NCBI GenBank assembly: GCA_900542565.1
Contig: UQOC01000052.1
Coordinates: 1-16,547, forward strand
Length of the DNA: 16,547 bases
Direction: 5' to 3'
DNA from: an uncultured Eubacteriales bacterium
Lineage (GTDB): Bacteria > Bacillota > Clostridia > Peptostreptococcales > Anaerovoracaceae
Notes under the pieces: model-generated
The model's database searches: none
Told to the model about the DNA's origin: nothing
What the model saw: the letters and a program-made list of their open reading frames with translations, nothing else
Program-made: the position numbers and the translations under genes
Shown here: piece by piece, positions 5,932 through 14,172 of the stretch
Position numbering within the stretch: the stretch's first letter is position 1
How the letters are laid out: each line of letters starts with the position of its first letter

Positions 5932-6957
5932 TCACGAAATTTTTCCGCCGCTTGAATTTTCCCTTTCTAAAGCCTCTATACGGTCTTTTTCAGCGTTTTC
6001 CGCCACGACAGAGATCTTTTTCCTATATTTCCGGGCCATTTCTTCATCACCCAGCAGTTCATAGGCCTTTACCAGTTCTTTCATGGTCTCCTGATTGCTT
6101 GGGGACAATTTGAGGACTGTCTTAAAATATCCCGCAGCCTCCTCAACCTTTCCAAGTTCCATCGAGGCTACGCCCAGATAGTACCACAAAGGCCACCAGT
6201 CTTTATACCGGCTGTCTTTATATTCTGAAAGTATATCCACGCCCTCTTCAAATCGTCCGGAGATTATCTTGTTATATCCTTCCTCTATCCTTACCGGATC
6301 GTCCAGATTGTCCAGCAGAGCCTGTATCTCCTTTTTCTTTTCTTCATCGCCGGAAAGAGCCATAAATTCCTGCCATGTTAATTTAGCTTTTACATAAAGG
6401 CCCAGATTTATGTATCCATAACCTAAAAAATAATAGGCGTCGGCATGGTCTGGCTTTTTCATGGTCACTTCCTCAAATGCCTCTATGGATTCCAGCTTGA
6501 ACCTGGCAATGAAGTCTTCTTCGTCTGCCGTCTCATACGCATCTCTGAGGGCCCGGCCGTAGCAATACACTGCGTCAATATTATCCGGATCTATCATCAT
6601 GGCCGCTCTGAACTGAACACAGGCATAATCGTAATCACGCTTTTGCGCCCATTCCACTCCTTCGGCGATAAGACCGCTGGCAAAACGCTTATCGGATACT
6701 CTCAATATATATGAGATATAATTTGTACTATATTCAAACTTCGGATCGCAGCCTATGACAAAAGCCATGGCCTTAGCTATGGAAAGGGTGGAAATACTCT
6801 CTATCTCATTTTTCCTTATTGGTACTGGCACGCCTGAAAGTATGTCGGCAAGCCCGGACTTTTGCAGATAATTGTCTGAGAGTTCATCAAAAATATAGTC
6901 GTTGAGGAAAGGGGTCAAATATTTGCCTATCCTGTCTTCTCTGTTTTTTAGATCCAT
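5932..6957 (-). CDS. Tetratricopeptide-repeat (TPR) protein
   Basis: A 341-residue soluble protein, with no signal peptide or membrane span. TPR-like helix pairs are visible at about residues 100-150 (DYACVQFRAAMMIDPDNIDA), 155-200 (AIEAFEEV-like, PDHADAYYFLGYGYINLG) and 225-310 (LWYYLGVASMELGKVEEAAG, then YFKTVLKLSPSN). The tail is charged and helical. TPR proteins usually act as protein-binding scaffolds; the partner is unknown. The gene starts two bases after the stop of the B12-binding radical SAM gene, so the two are surely co-transcribed and may work together (inference). The ATG at 6957 is preferred because GGGAG lies at suitable spacing. An in-frame ATG at 6972 would overlap the upstream gene and add five residues. 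No terminator is seen after its stop, so transcription may run into the tRNA operon. Confidence 0.8.
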   Translation of the reverse strand: MDLKNREDRIGKYLTPFLNDYIFDELSDNYLQKSGLADILSGVPVPIRKNEIESISTLSIAKAMAFVIGCDPKFEYSTNYISYILRVSDKRFASGLIAEGVEWAQKRDYDYACVQFRAAMMIDPDNIDAVYCYGRALRDAYETADEEDFIARFKLESIEAFEEVTMKKPDHADAYYFLGYGYINLGLYVKAKLTWQEFMALSGDEEKKKEIQALLDNLDDPVRIEEGYNKIISGRFEEGVDILSEYKDSRYKDWWPLWYYLGVASMELGKVEEAAGYFKTVLKLSPSNQETMKELVKAYELLGDEEMARKYRKKISVVAENAEKDRIEALERENSSGGKIS

Positions 6958-6959
6958 GG

Positions 6960-8504
6960 TTAAATCTCCCATCCTTTTTTCAAAAATCGCTTTACCTCTT
7001 CCGGGTTAAGGGCAGATCTCAGGTCTTCTTCAAGGGCTGCTGTTGCGGCATCAGCGGCGGCAGGACCATCGGTCCTTTCGATAATAAAGCGCCGCAGGAT
7101 CCTGTACTGATCTTCTTTTTTCCTGTTCTTATGCTGATATCCGTTTTCATAATAAAAATCGGCCAGACTTTCGTACAGATCAAAAGGCTTTCCTCCGAAA
7201 GCGTCCGTCAGCGCCTCTATGGCCCTTGAAAACCCGCCCCGGTTATAATAAATGTTCAGCATGTTTTCGATGGTTTTCAGCCGTACCAGTTGGCCTGCGG
7301 ACATCCACATGTTTGATATGATCTCATAAGGCGCTCTTTCCCTTGCCACTATGCCGTACCTTTCCTTCATCGCCGCTATCGGGGTACCTTTCAGCACTTT
7401 AAGGAATCCAAGCTGGAAAGCATCTGCCCCCAGCCTGTAAACTTTATTAAAAGACCGCTTGAACAACTCATATGTTTCAAATGGCAGCCCGGCGATAAGA
7501 TCCACATGGACATGTATATTATCCAGTCCAGCCAGCCTTTCAGCATTATAAAGCACAGGATAGACATTTTCTTTCCGGTCCACTGCCCTGAGGGTTTCAG
7601 GATTGGTTGACTGGATACCTATCTCAAGCTGGAACAGTCCCGGCCGGGCTTTGGCGAGCAGGTTTATCATCCGGTCGGAAACCAGATCGGCGCAGATCTC
7701 GAAATGGAAATTGGTCACGCCGTTGTCGTTTTCCAGGATAAATCCGATTATCTGGCATGCCCGTTCTTCATCATAGTTGAAAGTCCTGTCCACAAATTTT
7801 ACCTGCATGACTTTCTTATACAGGAAATATCTCAGATCCCGCCTTATCCTCTCCATGTCCAGGGACCTCACCCTTTTGTCGATACAGGACAGGCAATAAG
7901 CGCACCGGAAAGGGCATCCACGGGATGACTCGTAGTATATGACCTTGTCTTTTTCGCAGGGCAGCAGAGAATAAAGGAAAGGTATTGCATTAAAATCCAT
8001 GGGCTCGATCTGCGGGTTGATATATATCTTTCCGTTTTGCCGGTATATGAGTCCGGGAACTGTTTTAAGATCACTTGAGCCATCCAGGCCTGATCCTCCG
8101 GTATAGCTTCCGTCTTTTTGCCTGAGTACCTCAGCAAGCCTGTAAAATGAATATTCACCTTCCCCGCATAGTATGTAGTCTGCCCAGGGATTTTCCATTG
8201 CGAAGATATGTCCGTCATGGCTTACTTCCGGACCGCCTAAGACTATCTTCACCGACGGGCAGGCTTTTTTCAGGTCCGATCCTATGGCTTTGACCTGCTC
8301 AATGTTCCATATGTAGCAAGAAAAGCAAACCATATCGCAGTTTGCCATCACAAGCTCTCCATATATATATGATGGATCGTTGTTTATGGTAAATTCTCTT
8401 ATATGTACATCGTCCGGCGTATCGGCCATTACCGTGTAAAGGTATCTGACCGCCGGATTGGAATGGACATATTGGGAATTTAACGCAGCTAAAAATATCT
8501 TCAT
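6960..8504 (-). CDS. B12-binding domain radical SAM protein (DUF4080 type)
   Basis: A 514-residue predicted cobalamin-dependent radical SAM enzyme. The N-terminal B12-binding Rossmann-like domain covers about residues 1-130, with FSCYIWN and the LGGPEVS turn. It has no DXHXXG motif, so base-off cobalamin binding through a histidine is not evident. The radical SAM core, at about 185-370, has the cluster motif CPFRCAYC (Cys197, Cys201, Cys204; CX3CX2C), then FHFEICADL and LIAGLPFE. The C-terminal region (about 380-510) fits the DUF4080 extension. The substrate is unknown; relatives are annotated only generally as methyltransferase- or MiaB-like enzymes. It is flanked by a second radical SAM gene 41 bases upstream and the TPR gene 2 bases downstream. 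The ATG at 8504 has only a weak Shine-Dalgarno (AAG-like), so it may depend on translation of its neighbours. Confidence 0.88.
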   Translation of the reverse strand: MKIFLAALNSQYVHSNPAVRYLYTVMADTPDDVHIREFTINNDPSYIYGELVMANCDMVCFSCYIWNIEQVKAIGSDLKKACPSVKIVLGGPEVSHDGHIFAMENPWADYILCGEGEYSFYRLAEVLRQKDGSYTGGSGLDGSSDLKTVPGLIYRQNGKIYINPQIEPMDFNAIPFLYSLLPCEKDKVIYYESSRGCPFRCAYCLSCIDKRVRSLDMERIRRDLRYFLYKKVMQVKFVDRTFNYDEERACQIIGFILENDNGVTNFHFEICADLVSDRMINLLAKARPGLFQLEIGIQSTNPETLRAVDRKENVYPVLYNAERLAGLDNIHVHVDLIAGLPFETYELFKRSFNKVYRLGADAFQLGFLKVLKGTPIAAMKERYGIVARERAPYEIISNMWMSAGQLVRLKTIENMLNIYYNRGGFSRAIEALTDAFGGKPFDLYESLADFYYENGYQHKNRKKEDQYRILRRFIIERTDGPAAADAATAALEEDLRSALNPEEVKRFLKKGWEI

Positions 8505-8516
8505 AATCTTGTTTCA

Positions 8517-8532
8517 TGCCGCCTCTGCGGCA
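8517..8532. other. Small GC-rich hairpin between the two radical SAM genes
   Basis: TGCCGC (8517-8522) and GCGGCA (8527-8532) form a perfect 6-bp stem with a 4-base loop in the 41-base gap between the radical SAM genes. No T-run follows on either strand, so it is not a full terminator. It could modulate read-through, mRNA stability or translation of the weakly initiated downstream gene. Confidence 0.5.
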
Positions 8533-8545
8533 AATCAGGCCAGCC

Positions 8546-9418
8546 CTACAGCATCCTGAACCTTTCGTCTTTGAGCATTCCTCGGTCTTCCATGCAGCGT
8601 TTGAGGGAGGCGATCATCCTCTCGTTGTCCTCCGGCAAGTTGCCCCGGAGCGATACATAGTTGGACGCATGGTTGCTCCTGAAAACACACGATTTGGCCG
8701 GTTTGGCATACTGCAGCATAAGACATGTCTCTGCCAGGACTTCCTCCGGAGTCAGTAGCTTAAACCTGCCTTCTCTGTAATCCTCCAGCAGCGGTGCAGG
8801 TGGCTGTAGCATCAATGTAAGCAGGCTCACATAAGATGCGTTCATCTCGGCGATCATGGTCCCGGTCTCTATGGCGTGTTCCTCCCACATTTCCGGACCG
8901 GCAAGTCCGCTGATAAAGGTAACTGATGTCTTTATCCCGGCAGCCTCCAATCTGTGGACAGCGTCTATGAGCTGCTGTCTGGTCTCGCCTTTATTGACCT
9001 TTTGGAGCACCTTGTCGCTTCCGGATTCGGCGCCTATATACACCATGGTCAGGCCATGGTCTTTCAGTTCTTTCAGTTCCTCATCAGTCTTGCGCAATGC
9101 GTCCGCAGCCCGGCCATAGGTGGTGACTCTCTGACATTCAGGGAAATTATCCCTTATATAGTCGAGGATCGTCAGCAGCTTATGATTGGCAAGGCAGAGG
9201 GCATCGCCGTTGCAGAGGAACATCCTGTCCACTCTGCCGTAATGGCTTCTCGCCCACGCCAGATCTTCCAAGACCTCCTCCTGTTTGCGGACTTTAAACT
9301 GCTTTTCCTTATACATATTGCAGAAAGTACATTTGTTGTGGGAACAGCCTATCGTCACCTGTACCAGCAGGCTGTATGCTTCACTTGGCGGTCTGTAGAT
9401 ATCTCCGATATAACGCAT
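8546..9418 (-). CDS. Radical SAM protein with a CX4CX2C cluster motif
   Basis: A 290-residue radical SAM enzyme of unknown substrate, covering roughly the core domain and a short C-terminal helical tail. The cluster-binding cysteines are Cys25, Cys30 and Cys33 in IGCSHNKCTFCNMY, a CX4CX2C spacing that departs from the canonical CX3CX2C. It is nevertheless known in a subfamily of short anaerobe radical SAM proteins annotated near HemN/coproporphyrinogen-oxidase-like or Elp3-like groups. Supporting motifs are MVYIGAESGSD and VTFISGLAGPE. The ATG at 9418 is preceded by AAAGGA (9428-9433). It lies upstream of the B12-binding radical SAM and TPR genes on the same strand, so the three probably form one unit. 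A 226-base gap separates it from argS. Confidence 0.85.
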   Translation of the reverse strand: MRYIGDIYRPPSEAYSLLVQVTIGCSHNKCTFCNMYKEKQFKVRKQEEVLEDLAWARSHYGRVDRMFLCNGDALCLANHKLLTILDYIRDNFPECQRVTTYGRAADALRKTDEELKELKDHGLTMVYIGAESGSDKVLQKVNKGETRQQLIDAVHRLEAAGIKTSVTFISGLAGPEMWEEHAIETGTMIAEMNASYVSLLTLMLQPPAPLLEDYREGRFKLLTPEEVLAETCLMLQYAKPAKSCVFRSNHASNYVSLRGNLPEDNERMIASLKRCMEDRGMLKDERFRML

Positions 9419-9540
9419 AGCTTAGTTTCCTTTCAGATTTGGATATGGATCAGTTTAACTTGGTTTTCGAGAACCGATATTGACAAAAGATCATTTTTTT
9501 ATATTTTGGGTCAATCGCCCGGAGTTCCTCACGGCCGCAG

Positions 9541-9641
9541 CCTGGAACCGGCCTCGCTGAGCAAGCCTGCCGCCCCTCTCAGGAGCGGAAACCCGGCTCC
9601 GAAGCAGGAACCCGGCTCCGCTGGCAGTTCATCTCCGGCGA
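9541..9641. repeat. GC-rich repeat-bearing stretch between argS and the radical SAM gene
   Basis: Two near-identical direct repeats, AACCCGGCTCCG at 9590-9601 and 9609-9620 (repeat period 19), and a degenerate third copy at about 9544-9558 lie in an unusually GC-rich part of the 226-base gap after argS. A small palindrome ATCTCCGGCGAGAT lies at 9628-9641. On the minus strand the stretch can fold into several competing hairpins, but no clear T-run follows. The remainder (9419-9540) is AT-rich, with a near-palindrome GGTTTTCGAGAACC at 9462-9475. No gene or clear promoter was found in the gap. Confidence 0.6.
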
Positions 9642-9644
9642 GAT

Positions 9645-11363
9645 CTACATTCTTTCCGGAGCTTCCATGCCCAGCAGCGAAAGGCCGTTCTTTATGGCCT
9701 GTTTGGCGGCTCTTACCAATATCAGCTTGGATACTCTTTCTTCCATATCGTCTACCAGAATGTGTTCGTCGTGGTAGAAGCGGTTGAAAGCCTGAGCCAT
9801 ATCCACTATATGTCTGGTGAGCACAGATGGTTCATACTTTTCTCCGGCGTCGGCGATCACACGAGGCATGTCGTATATCATCTTGGCCAGCTTATAAGCG
9901 CTTTCTGATGTGATATGCTCAGGGCGCAGGTTAGCAGCATCACATGACGCAGAAGCCGCTTCCTCTCCGGCATTGCGCAGGACGCTGGCGGCTCTGGCAT
10001 GGGTGTACTGTACATAAGGCCCGGTCTCGCCGTTGAAATCCAGCACCTTGTCCCATGAGAACACATAGTCCTTTATCCTGTTGTTGGACAGTTCCTGGAA
10101 AACTACAGCGCCGATGCCGACCTGTCTTGCTGTTTCGTCTACATTATCCGTATTTACGCCTTTTTCTATGATGATCTCTCTGGTCTTTTCTACAGCTCTG
10201 TTGAGCACATCTTCAAGAAATACCACACGGCCGTGCCTTGTGGACATGGTCCCGTCTTCCAGGCTTACCAGGCCGAACGGCACATGGATATTGTCGTGGG
10301 CCCAGTCGAATCCCAGCAGCTCTATGATCTTTATCCACTGCTGGAAATGGAGGTTCTGCTGAGAAGCCACCACATATATGTTTTTGTAAAAATCGTAGTG
10401 TTCTTTTCTGTAAAGGGCGGCAGCGATGTCCCTGGTTATATACAGAGACGAGCCGTCGGACTTGGTGATCAGGGCCGGAGTCATTCCGTAAGGCTCCAGA
10501 TCTACGATCTGAGCGCCCTTGGATTCTTTGAGGAGCCCCTTGTCTTTGAGCATTTGCAGCACCCGCGGCATCTTGTCGGAATAAAAGCTTTCTCCTGCAT
10601 AGGAATCAAACTCTATACCAAGCATTTTATATACCCGGTTGAACTCTTTGAGGCTCTCATCTCTGAACCACTGCCAGAGCTCTTTTTCTTCTTTTTCGCC
10701 GTGTTCCAGCCTGGCGAAGATCTCTCTGGCTTCATCGTCCAGCTCCGGATGTTCTTCCACCTCTTCGTGGAATTTAGTATAGTAGCTGAGCAGGGTTTTT
10801 ATAGGCTCCCTTATGACATCTTCCTTGTTGCCCCAGTGCCTGTAGGCACAGATCATCTTTCCGAACTGGGTGCCGTAGTCACCAAGATGGTTTATGCGCA
10901 CAACATTATAGCCAAGGGCCGAATATATCTTGTTAATGGAGTTTCCGATGACGGTGCTCCTGATGTGCCCGATGTGGAAAGGCTTTGCGATATTAGGCGA
11001 GGAAAATTCCACTATCACGGTCCTGTTGCCGCCGATGTCGGAATTTCCGTACTTGTCTCTGCGACCGATGACCTCTGCCATCACATCGGATACCAGCTTT
11101 TCCCTGGAAATTAACATGTTCACATAGGCGTTGACCTGCTGGACTTTTTCAAACAGAGAGTTTCCTTCGATGCCTGCCGCGATATCCGTCGCTATGAGAG
11201 GCGGGGCCTTTCTCAGGGTTTTGGCCAGCTTAAAGCATGGGAATGCATAATCTCCCATTTTTTCGTCCTGAGGGACTTCTATCATATCCGCTATTTCTGC
11301 CGGAGTAAGGCCTGGCACCTGCTCTCCGATCAGCTTGGCTATTTCTTCCTTGAAATTTACCAT
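9645..11363 (-). CDS. argS: Arginine--tRNA ligase
   Basis: Class I aminoacyl-tRNA synthetase that charges tRNA-Arg with arginine using ATP, in the cytoplasm. At 572 residues it is of full family length. In order: the N-terminal Add-1 domain (about 1-100); the catalytic Rossmann domain with SSPNIAKPFHIGHIRST, where His130-His133 form the HIGH signature; and MSTRHGRVVFLED (about 373-385) at the position of the KMSKS loop, where ArgS often departs from KMSKS. The DALR anticodon-binding helical domain follows (about 450-572), ending in the characteristic SLLGMEAPERM. The ATG at 11363 follows AAGGAG at 11372-11377, which lies inside the end of the preceding DUF523 gene, a 7-base overlap. It is the last gene of the pheT-zapA-mutS2-DUF523-argS run; no terminator is visible after it. 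Confidence 0.98.
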   Translation of the reverse strand: MVNFKEEIAKLIGEQVPGLTPAEIADMIEVPQDEKMGDYAFPCFKLAKTLRKAPPLIATDIAAGIEGNSLFEKVQQVNAYVNMLISREKLVSDVMAEVIGRRDKYGNSDIGGNRTVIVEFSSPNIAKPFHIGHIRSTVIGNSINKIYSALGYNVVRINHLGDYGTQFGKMICAYRHWGNKEDVIREPIKTLLSYYTKFHEEVEEHPELDDEAREIFARLEHGEKEEKELWQWFRDESLKEFNRVYKMLGIEFDSYAGESFYSDKMPRVLQMLKDKGLLKESKGAQIVDLEPYGMTPALITKSDGSSLYITRDIAAALYRKEHYDFYKNIYVVASQQNLHFQQWIKIIELLGFDWAHDNIHVPFGLVSLEDGTMSTRHGRVVFLEDVLNRAVEKTREIIIEKGVNTDNVDETARQVGIGAVVFQELSNNRIKDYVFSWDKVLDFNGETGPYVQYTHARAASVLRNAGEEAASASCDAANLRPEHITSESAYKLAKMIYDMPRVIADAGEKYEPSVLTRHIVDMAQAFNRFYHDEHILVDDMEERVSKLILVRAAKQAIKNGLSLLGMEAPERM

Positions 11364-11797
11364 TTTATCTTCTCCTTTTCAGTTATCACTTCGATCCCCA
11401 TGGAGGACAGCATGCCGGCGAACACGCCGTTGCCGTCCACCAGCTTTCCGGAAAAAGTGCCGTCATATATCTTTCCTATACCGCACGAAGGACTGTTGGC
11501 CTTGAGTATGGCTCCTTCTATTGGTTTTCCCGAAAGTTCGGCCATTTTCAGGCAGCTGTCCCTTGATATGCGGGCGCCCCGCAAAAATTCTTCCGTAACA
11601 TCGCTGCCGTCCTTGCTGATGATCCTGCTTCCCGATTTTTCGGCAGGCGGACGGGGGCACGGGAGTCCTCCGGCTCTTTCGGGACAGACGATTATATATT
11701 CATGGGTCTGGCAGAACCGGATAACATCTTCATTCCGGTTGTTCCCGCCATCATATTTACAATTATGGCCCAACAGGCATCCGCTTATTATATACAT
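11357..11797 (-). CDS. DUF523 family cysteine-containing protein
   Basis: A 146-residue protein of the DUF523 family, whose biochemical role is not established. Characteristic features are the N-terminal SGCLLGHNCKYDGG (Cys7, Cys13), the VCPERAGGLPCPRPPAE segment (Cys38, Cys47) and the KANSPSCG motif (Cys105). The conserved cysteines suggest metal or iron-sulphur binding or redox chemistry (inference). Length is normal for the family. The ATG at 11797 follows AAGGAG (11803-11808), which contains the last codons of mutS2; the two genes are separated by only two bases. Its 3' end overlaps argS by 7 bases. The packing indicates co-transcription and likely translational coupling. Confidence 0.9.
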   Translation of the reverse strand: MYIISGCLLGHNCKYDGGNNRNEDVIRFCQTHEYIIVCPERAGGLPCPRPPAEKSGSRIISKDGSDVTEEFLRGARISRDSCLKMAELSGKPIEGAILKANSPSCGIGKIYDGTFSGKLVDGNGVFAGMLSSMGIEVITEKEKIKW

Positions 11798-11799
11798 AA

Positions 11800-14172
11800 C
11801 TACTCCTTCAGGGTGACGACTGTGACTCCGTCGCCGCCCTCATCATATTTTCCTTTTCGGAAAGAGGCAACCAGCTTATGTTTCTTAAATGCCCGGCGCA
11901 GGCCCTCCTTGAGTATTCCCTCGCCACGGCCGTGGATGACAGTCACCTCTTTAAGGCCTGCCATGTAGGCGTCGTCCAGATACTTATCCACATCCATCAT
12001 GGCATCTTCCAGATTCTCTCCCTGGACATTGACCGTCGGCGAGATGGTCTGGGCCTTTCTCAGGGACAGGCCCCCGTACCGGCTTGAAGCCTTGCCGGAT
12101 ACATTCTTTTGTTCCTCAACCAGCATCAGGTCACTGACATTGATGTTGACCTTCATTATCCCTATCTTGACCTGCAGGTCGCCTTTGTCGTCAGGCAGAG
12201 TCATGACTTCACCGACCTGATCTAAGGTGACTACCCGTACCCGGTCGCCGATCCTTAGCTGCGAAGCGTCTACCGGGCTCTGGTTCACTCGTTTTATGCG
12301 CTTTTCGGCAAAGCGGTCTTCGGTCTCTTTCAATTTTCGGCGGCTCCTGTCGAAGGAACGGTTCATATCGCCGACGCTGGCCAGCTTATTTATGCGCCGC
12401 AGCTCTTTGCCCACATCGTCGGCAGTGCGGCGGGCCTCTTTAAGTATATCCCTTGCTTCTTCCTTGGCCTTTCTGATGATCTGGTCCTCTTTTTCACGGA
12501 GGGCCTGCTGCCGCTTTGCTATCTCCTCTTCCCGGCGGCGGGCGGAAATGTTCATCAGCTCGGCCTGGCGCCGTTCTTCTTCGGCTTTTTTTCTGTCCCT
12601 TTCTATGGTGTCCAGGACGCTTTCAAATTCTATATCTCCTTTTTCAAGGAACATGGAAGCTCTTTCTATGATCTTTTCTGGCAGCCCCAGTTTTCTGGAA
12701 ATCTCAAAGGCATTGGACTTTCCGGGTATGCCGGTTATGAGCCTGTAGGTAGGGCTCAGGGTCTGCACATCAAACTCCATTGAGCCGTTTTCAACTCCCG
12801 GCGTGGAAAGAGCGTATTTTTTCAGTTCATTATAGTGGGTGGTCGCTATGGTCCTTGCTCCCCAGGCCTTGAGGTTTTCAAGGATGGATATGGCAAGAGC
12901 CGCTCCCTCGGTAGGATCTGTCCCTGCCCCCAGCTCATCCAGCAGCACCAGGCAGTCTTTCCTGACTTCCTGCAGGATCTCAACGATATTCTTCATGTGA
13001 GATGAAAAAGTGCTTAGGCTCTGTTCTATGCTCTGCTCGTCTCCTATATCGGCATATACCTGATCGAATACCGATATGCGGCTTTCTGACGAAGCCGGTA
13101 TGTGCAGTCCGCTCTGGGCCATAAGAGTCAGCAGGCCCACGGTCTTGAGGGTCACCGTTTTTCCTCCCGTATTGGGCCCTGTCACCACCAGGGTGGTATA
13201 TCCGTCTCCGACGGACACATCTATGGGTACGGCTTTCTTATATTCGATGAGCGGGTGTCTGGCCTGTTTGAGCGTCACTGCTCCATCCGAGGTAATATGG
13301 GGTTCTTCTCCCTTCATGGCTATGGACAGTTTGCCCTTGGCAAAAATAATATCAAGCATGGTCAGGAGTTTCTGATTGTTCATTATCTGGGCGTAGTGCT
13401 CAGCCGCATTGGACGAAAGCTCCGCCAGGATCCTTTCTATCTCCACCTGCTCGGCCAGTTCCAGTTCTCTCAGTTCATTGTTGAGGTTGACTATGACCTG
13501 GGGTTCTATGAATATTGTGGCTCCGGTGGAGGACTGATCGTGTACTATACCAGGGAACCTGGCCCTGTGCTCTGCCTTTACCGGCACCACATAACGGCCG
13601 TCTCTGATAGTTACTATGGAATCCTGCAGATATGTCTTGTTATCCTGAGAATTTAAGATATTGTTGAGCCGGTTTTTTATGGCGTCGTTCTGCCTGTGGA
13701 TGCTGCGCCTTATATCCTTTAATTTGGGAGACGCATTGTCTGCCATTTCGTCCTCAGAAAGGATACATCTGTCGATGTTTTCTTCCAGACGCGGAAAGGT
13801 CTCCAGAGCATCTCTGATACCGTCGATCACCGGCAGGACCGGAAGGTCGCTCTTGAGAAATGTTATGACATTGGAAGCCACCCTGATATTATAGAGGATC
13901 TGTAAAAGCTGTTTCATGGTCAGGCTTCCGCCTTTTTTTGCAAAGCTCATGGCTCCATCTATATCATAGAGCTGTCCAAGAGGAGCATTCCCCTTTCTCA
14001 CGATAACGCTGACAGCTTCTGTGGTCTCACCCAGAGCTTCCATGACGGAGATCTGATCGGTCATGGGGGACAGGCCGAGCAGCTTTTCTTTTGCCGCCGC
14101 CGAGGAAGCCCCGGCGGCCAGCATGCTCAGTATCTTGTCGTATTCGAGAGTTTTGAGTGTTTTATCTTTCAT
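11800..14172 (-). CDS. mutS2: MutS2 family ATPase/Smr protein (RqcU-like)
   Basis: A 790-residue MutS2 protein. In Bacillus the homologue acts on collided ribosomes as part of ribosome quality control; other members suppress homologous recombination. In order: a clamp/lever region (about 1-320), the ATPase with Walker A GPNTGGKT (332-339) and Walker B-type LDELGAGTDP (411-420), a long charged coiled coil (about 515-630), a KOW-like beta region (about 640-685) and a C-terminal Smr domain (about 714-790). The Smr domain has the HGRGEG loop (747-752) but shows VNVQG where family members usually carry LDLRG, so a conserved Asp/Arg pair is missing. The start at 14172 follows AAGGAG (14177-14182) and overlaps zapA by 11 bases. 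It lies in its usual Firmicutes context, downstream of pheT and zapA. Confidence 0.95.
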   Translation of the reverse strand: MKDKTLKTLEYDKILSMLAAGASSAAAKEKLLGLSPMTDQISVMEALGETTEAVSVIVRKGNAPLGQLYDIDGAMSFAKKGGSLTMKQLLQILYNIRVASNVITFLKSDLPVLPVIDGIRDALETFPRLEENIDRCILSEDEMADNASPKLKDIRRSIHRQNDAIKNRLNNILNSQDNKTYLQDSIVTIRDGRYVVPVKAEHRARFPGIVHDQSSTGATIFIEPQVIVNLNNELRELELAEQVEIERILAELSSNAAEHYAQIMNNQKLLTMLDIIFAKGKLSIAMKGEEPHITSDGAVTLKQARHPLIEYKKAVPIDVSVGDGYTTLVVTGPNTGGKTVTLKTVGLLTLMAQSGLHIPASSESRISVFDQVYADIGDEQSIEQSLSTFSSHMKNIVEILQEVRKDCLVLLDELGAGTDPTEGAALAISILENLKAWGARTIATTHYNELKKYALSTPGVENGSMEFDVQTLSPTYRLITGIPGKSNAFEISRKLGLPEKIIERASMFLEKGDIEFESVLDTIERDRKKAEEERRQAELMNISARRREEEIAKRQQALREKEDQIIRKAKEEARDILKEARRTADDVGKELRRINKLASVGDMNRSFDRSRRKLKETEDRFAEKRIKRVNQSPVDASQLRIGDRVRVVTLDQVGEVMTLPDDKGDLQVKIGIMKVNINVSDLMLVEEQKNVSGKASSRYGGLSLRKAQTISPTVNVQGENLEDAMMDVDKYLDDAYMAGLKEVTVIHGRGEGILKEGLRRAFKKHKLVASFRKGKYDEGGDGVTVVTLKE

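Noticed and set aside
9462..9529. TTGACC (minus strand, 9521-9526) as the -35 box of a promoter for the radical SAM unit
   Set aside because: No acceptable -10 hexamer lies 15-19 bases downstream, so a promoter cannot be supported.
8954..11114. Plus-strand open frames of 277 and 293 codons opposite the radical SAM gene and argS
   Set aside because: They are shadows of strongly supported minus-strand genes, with no start signals or domain features of their own.
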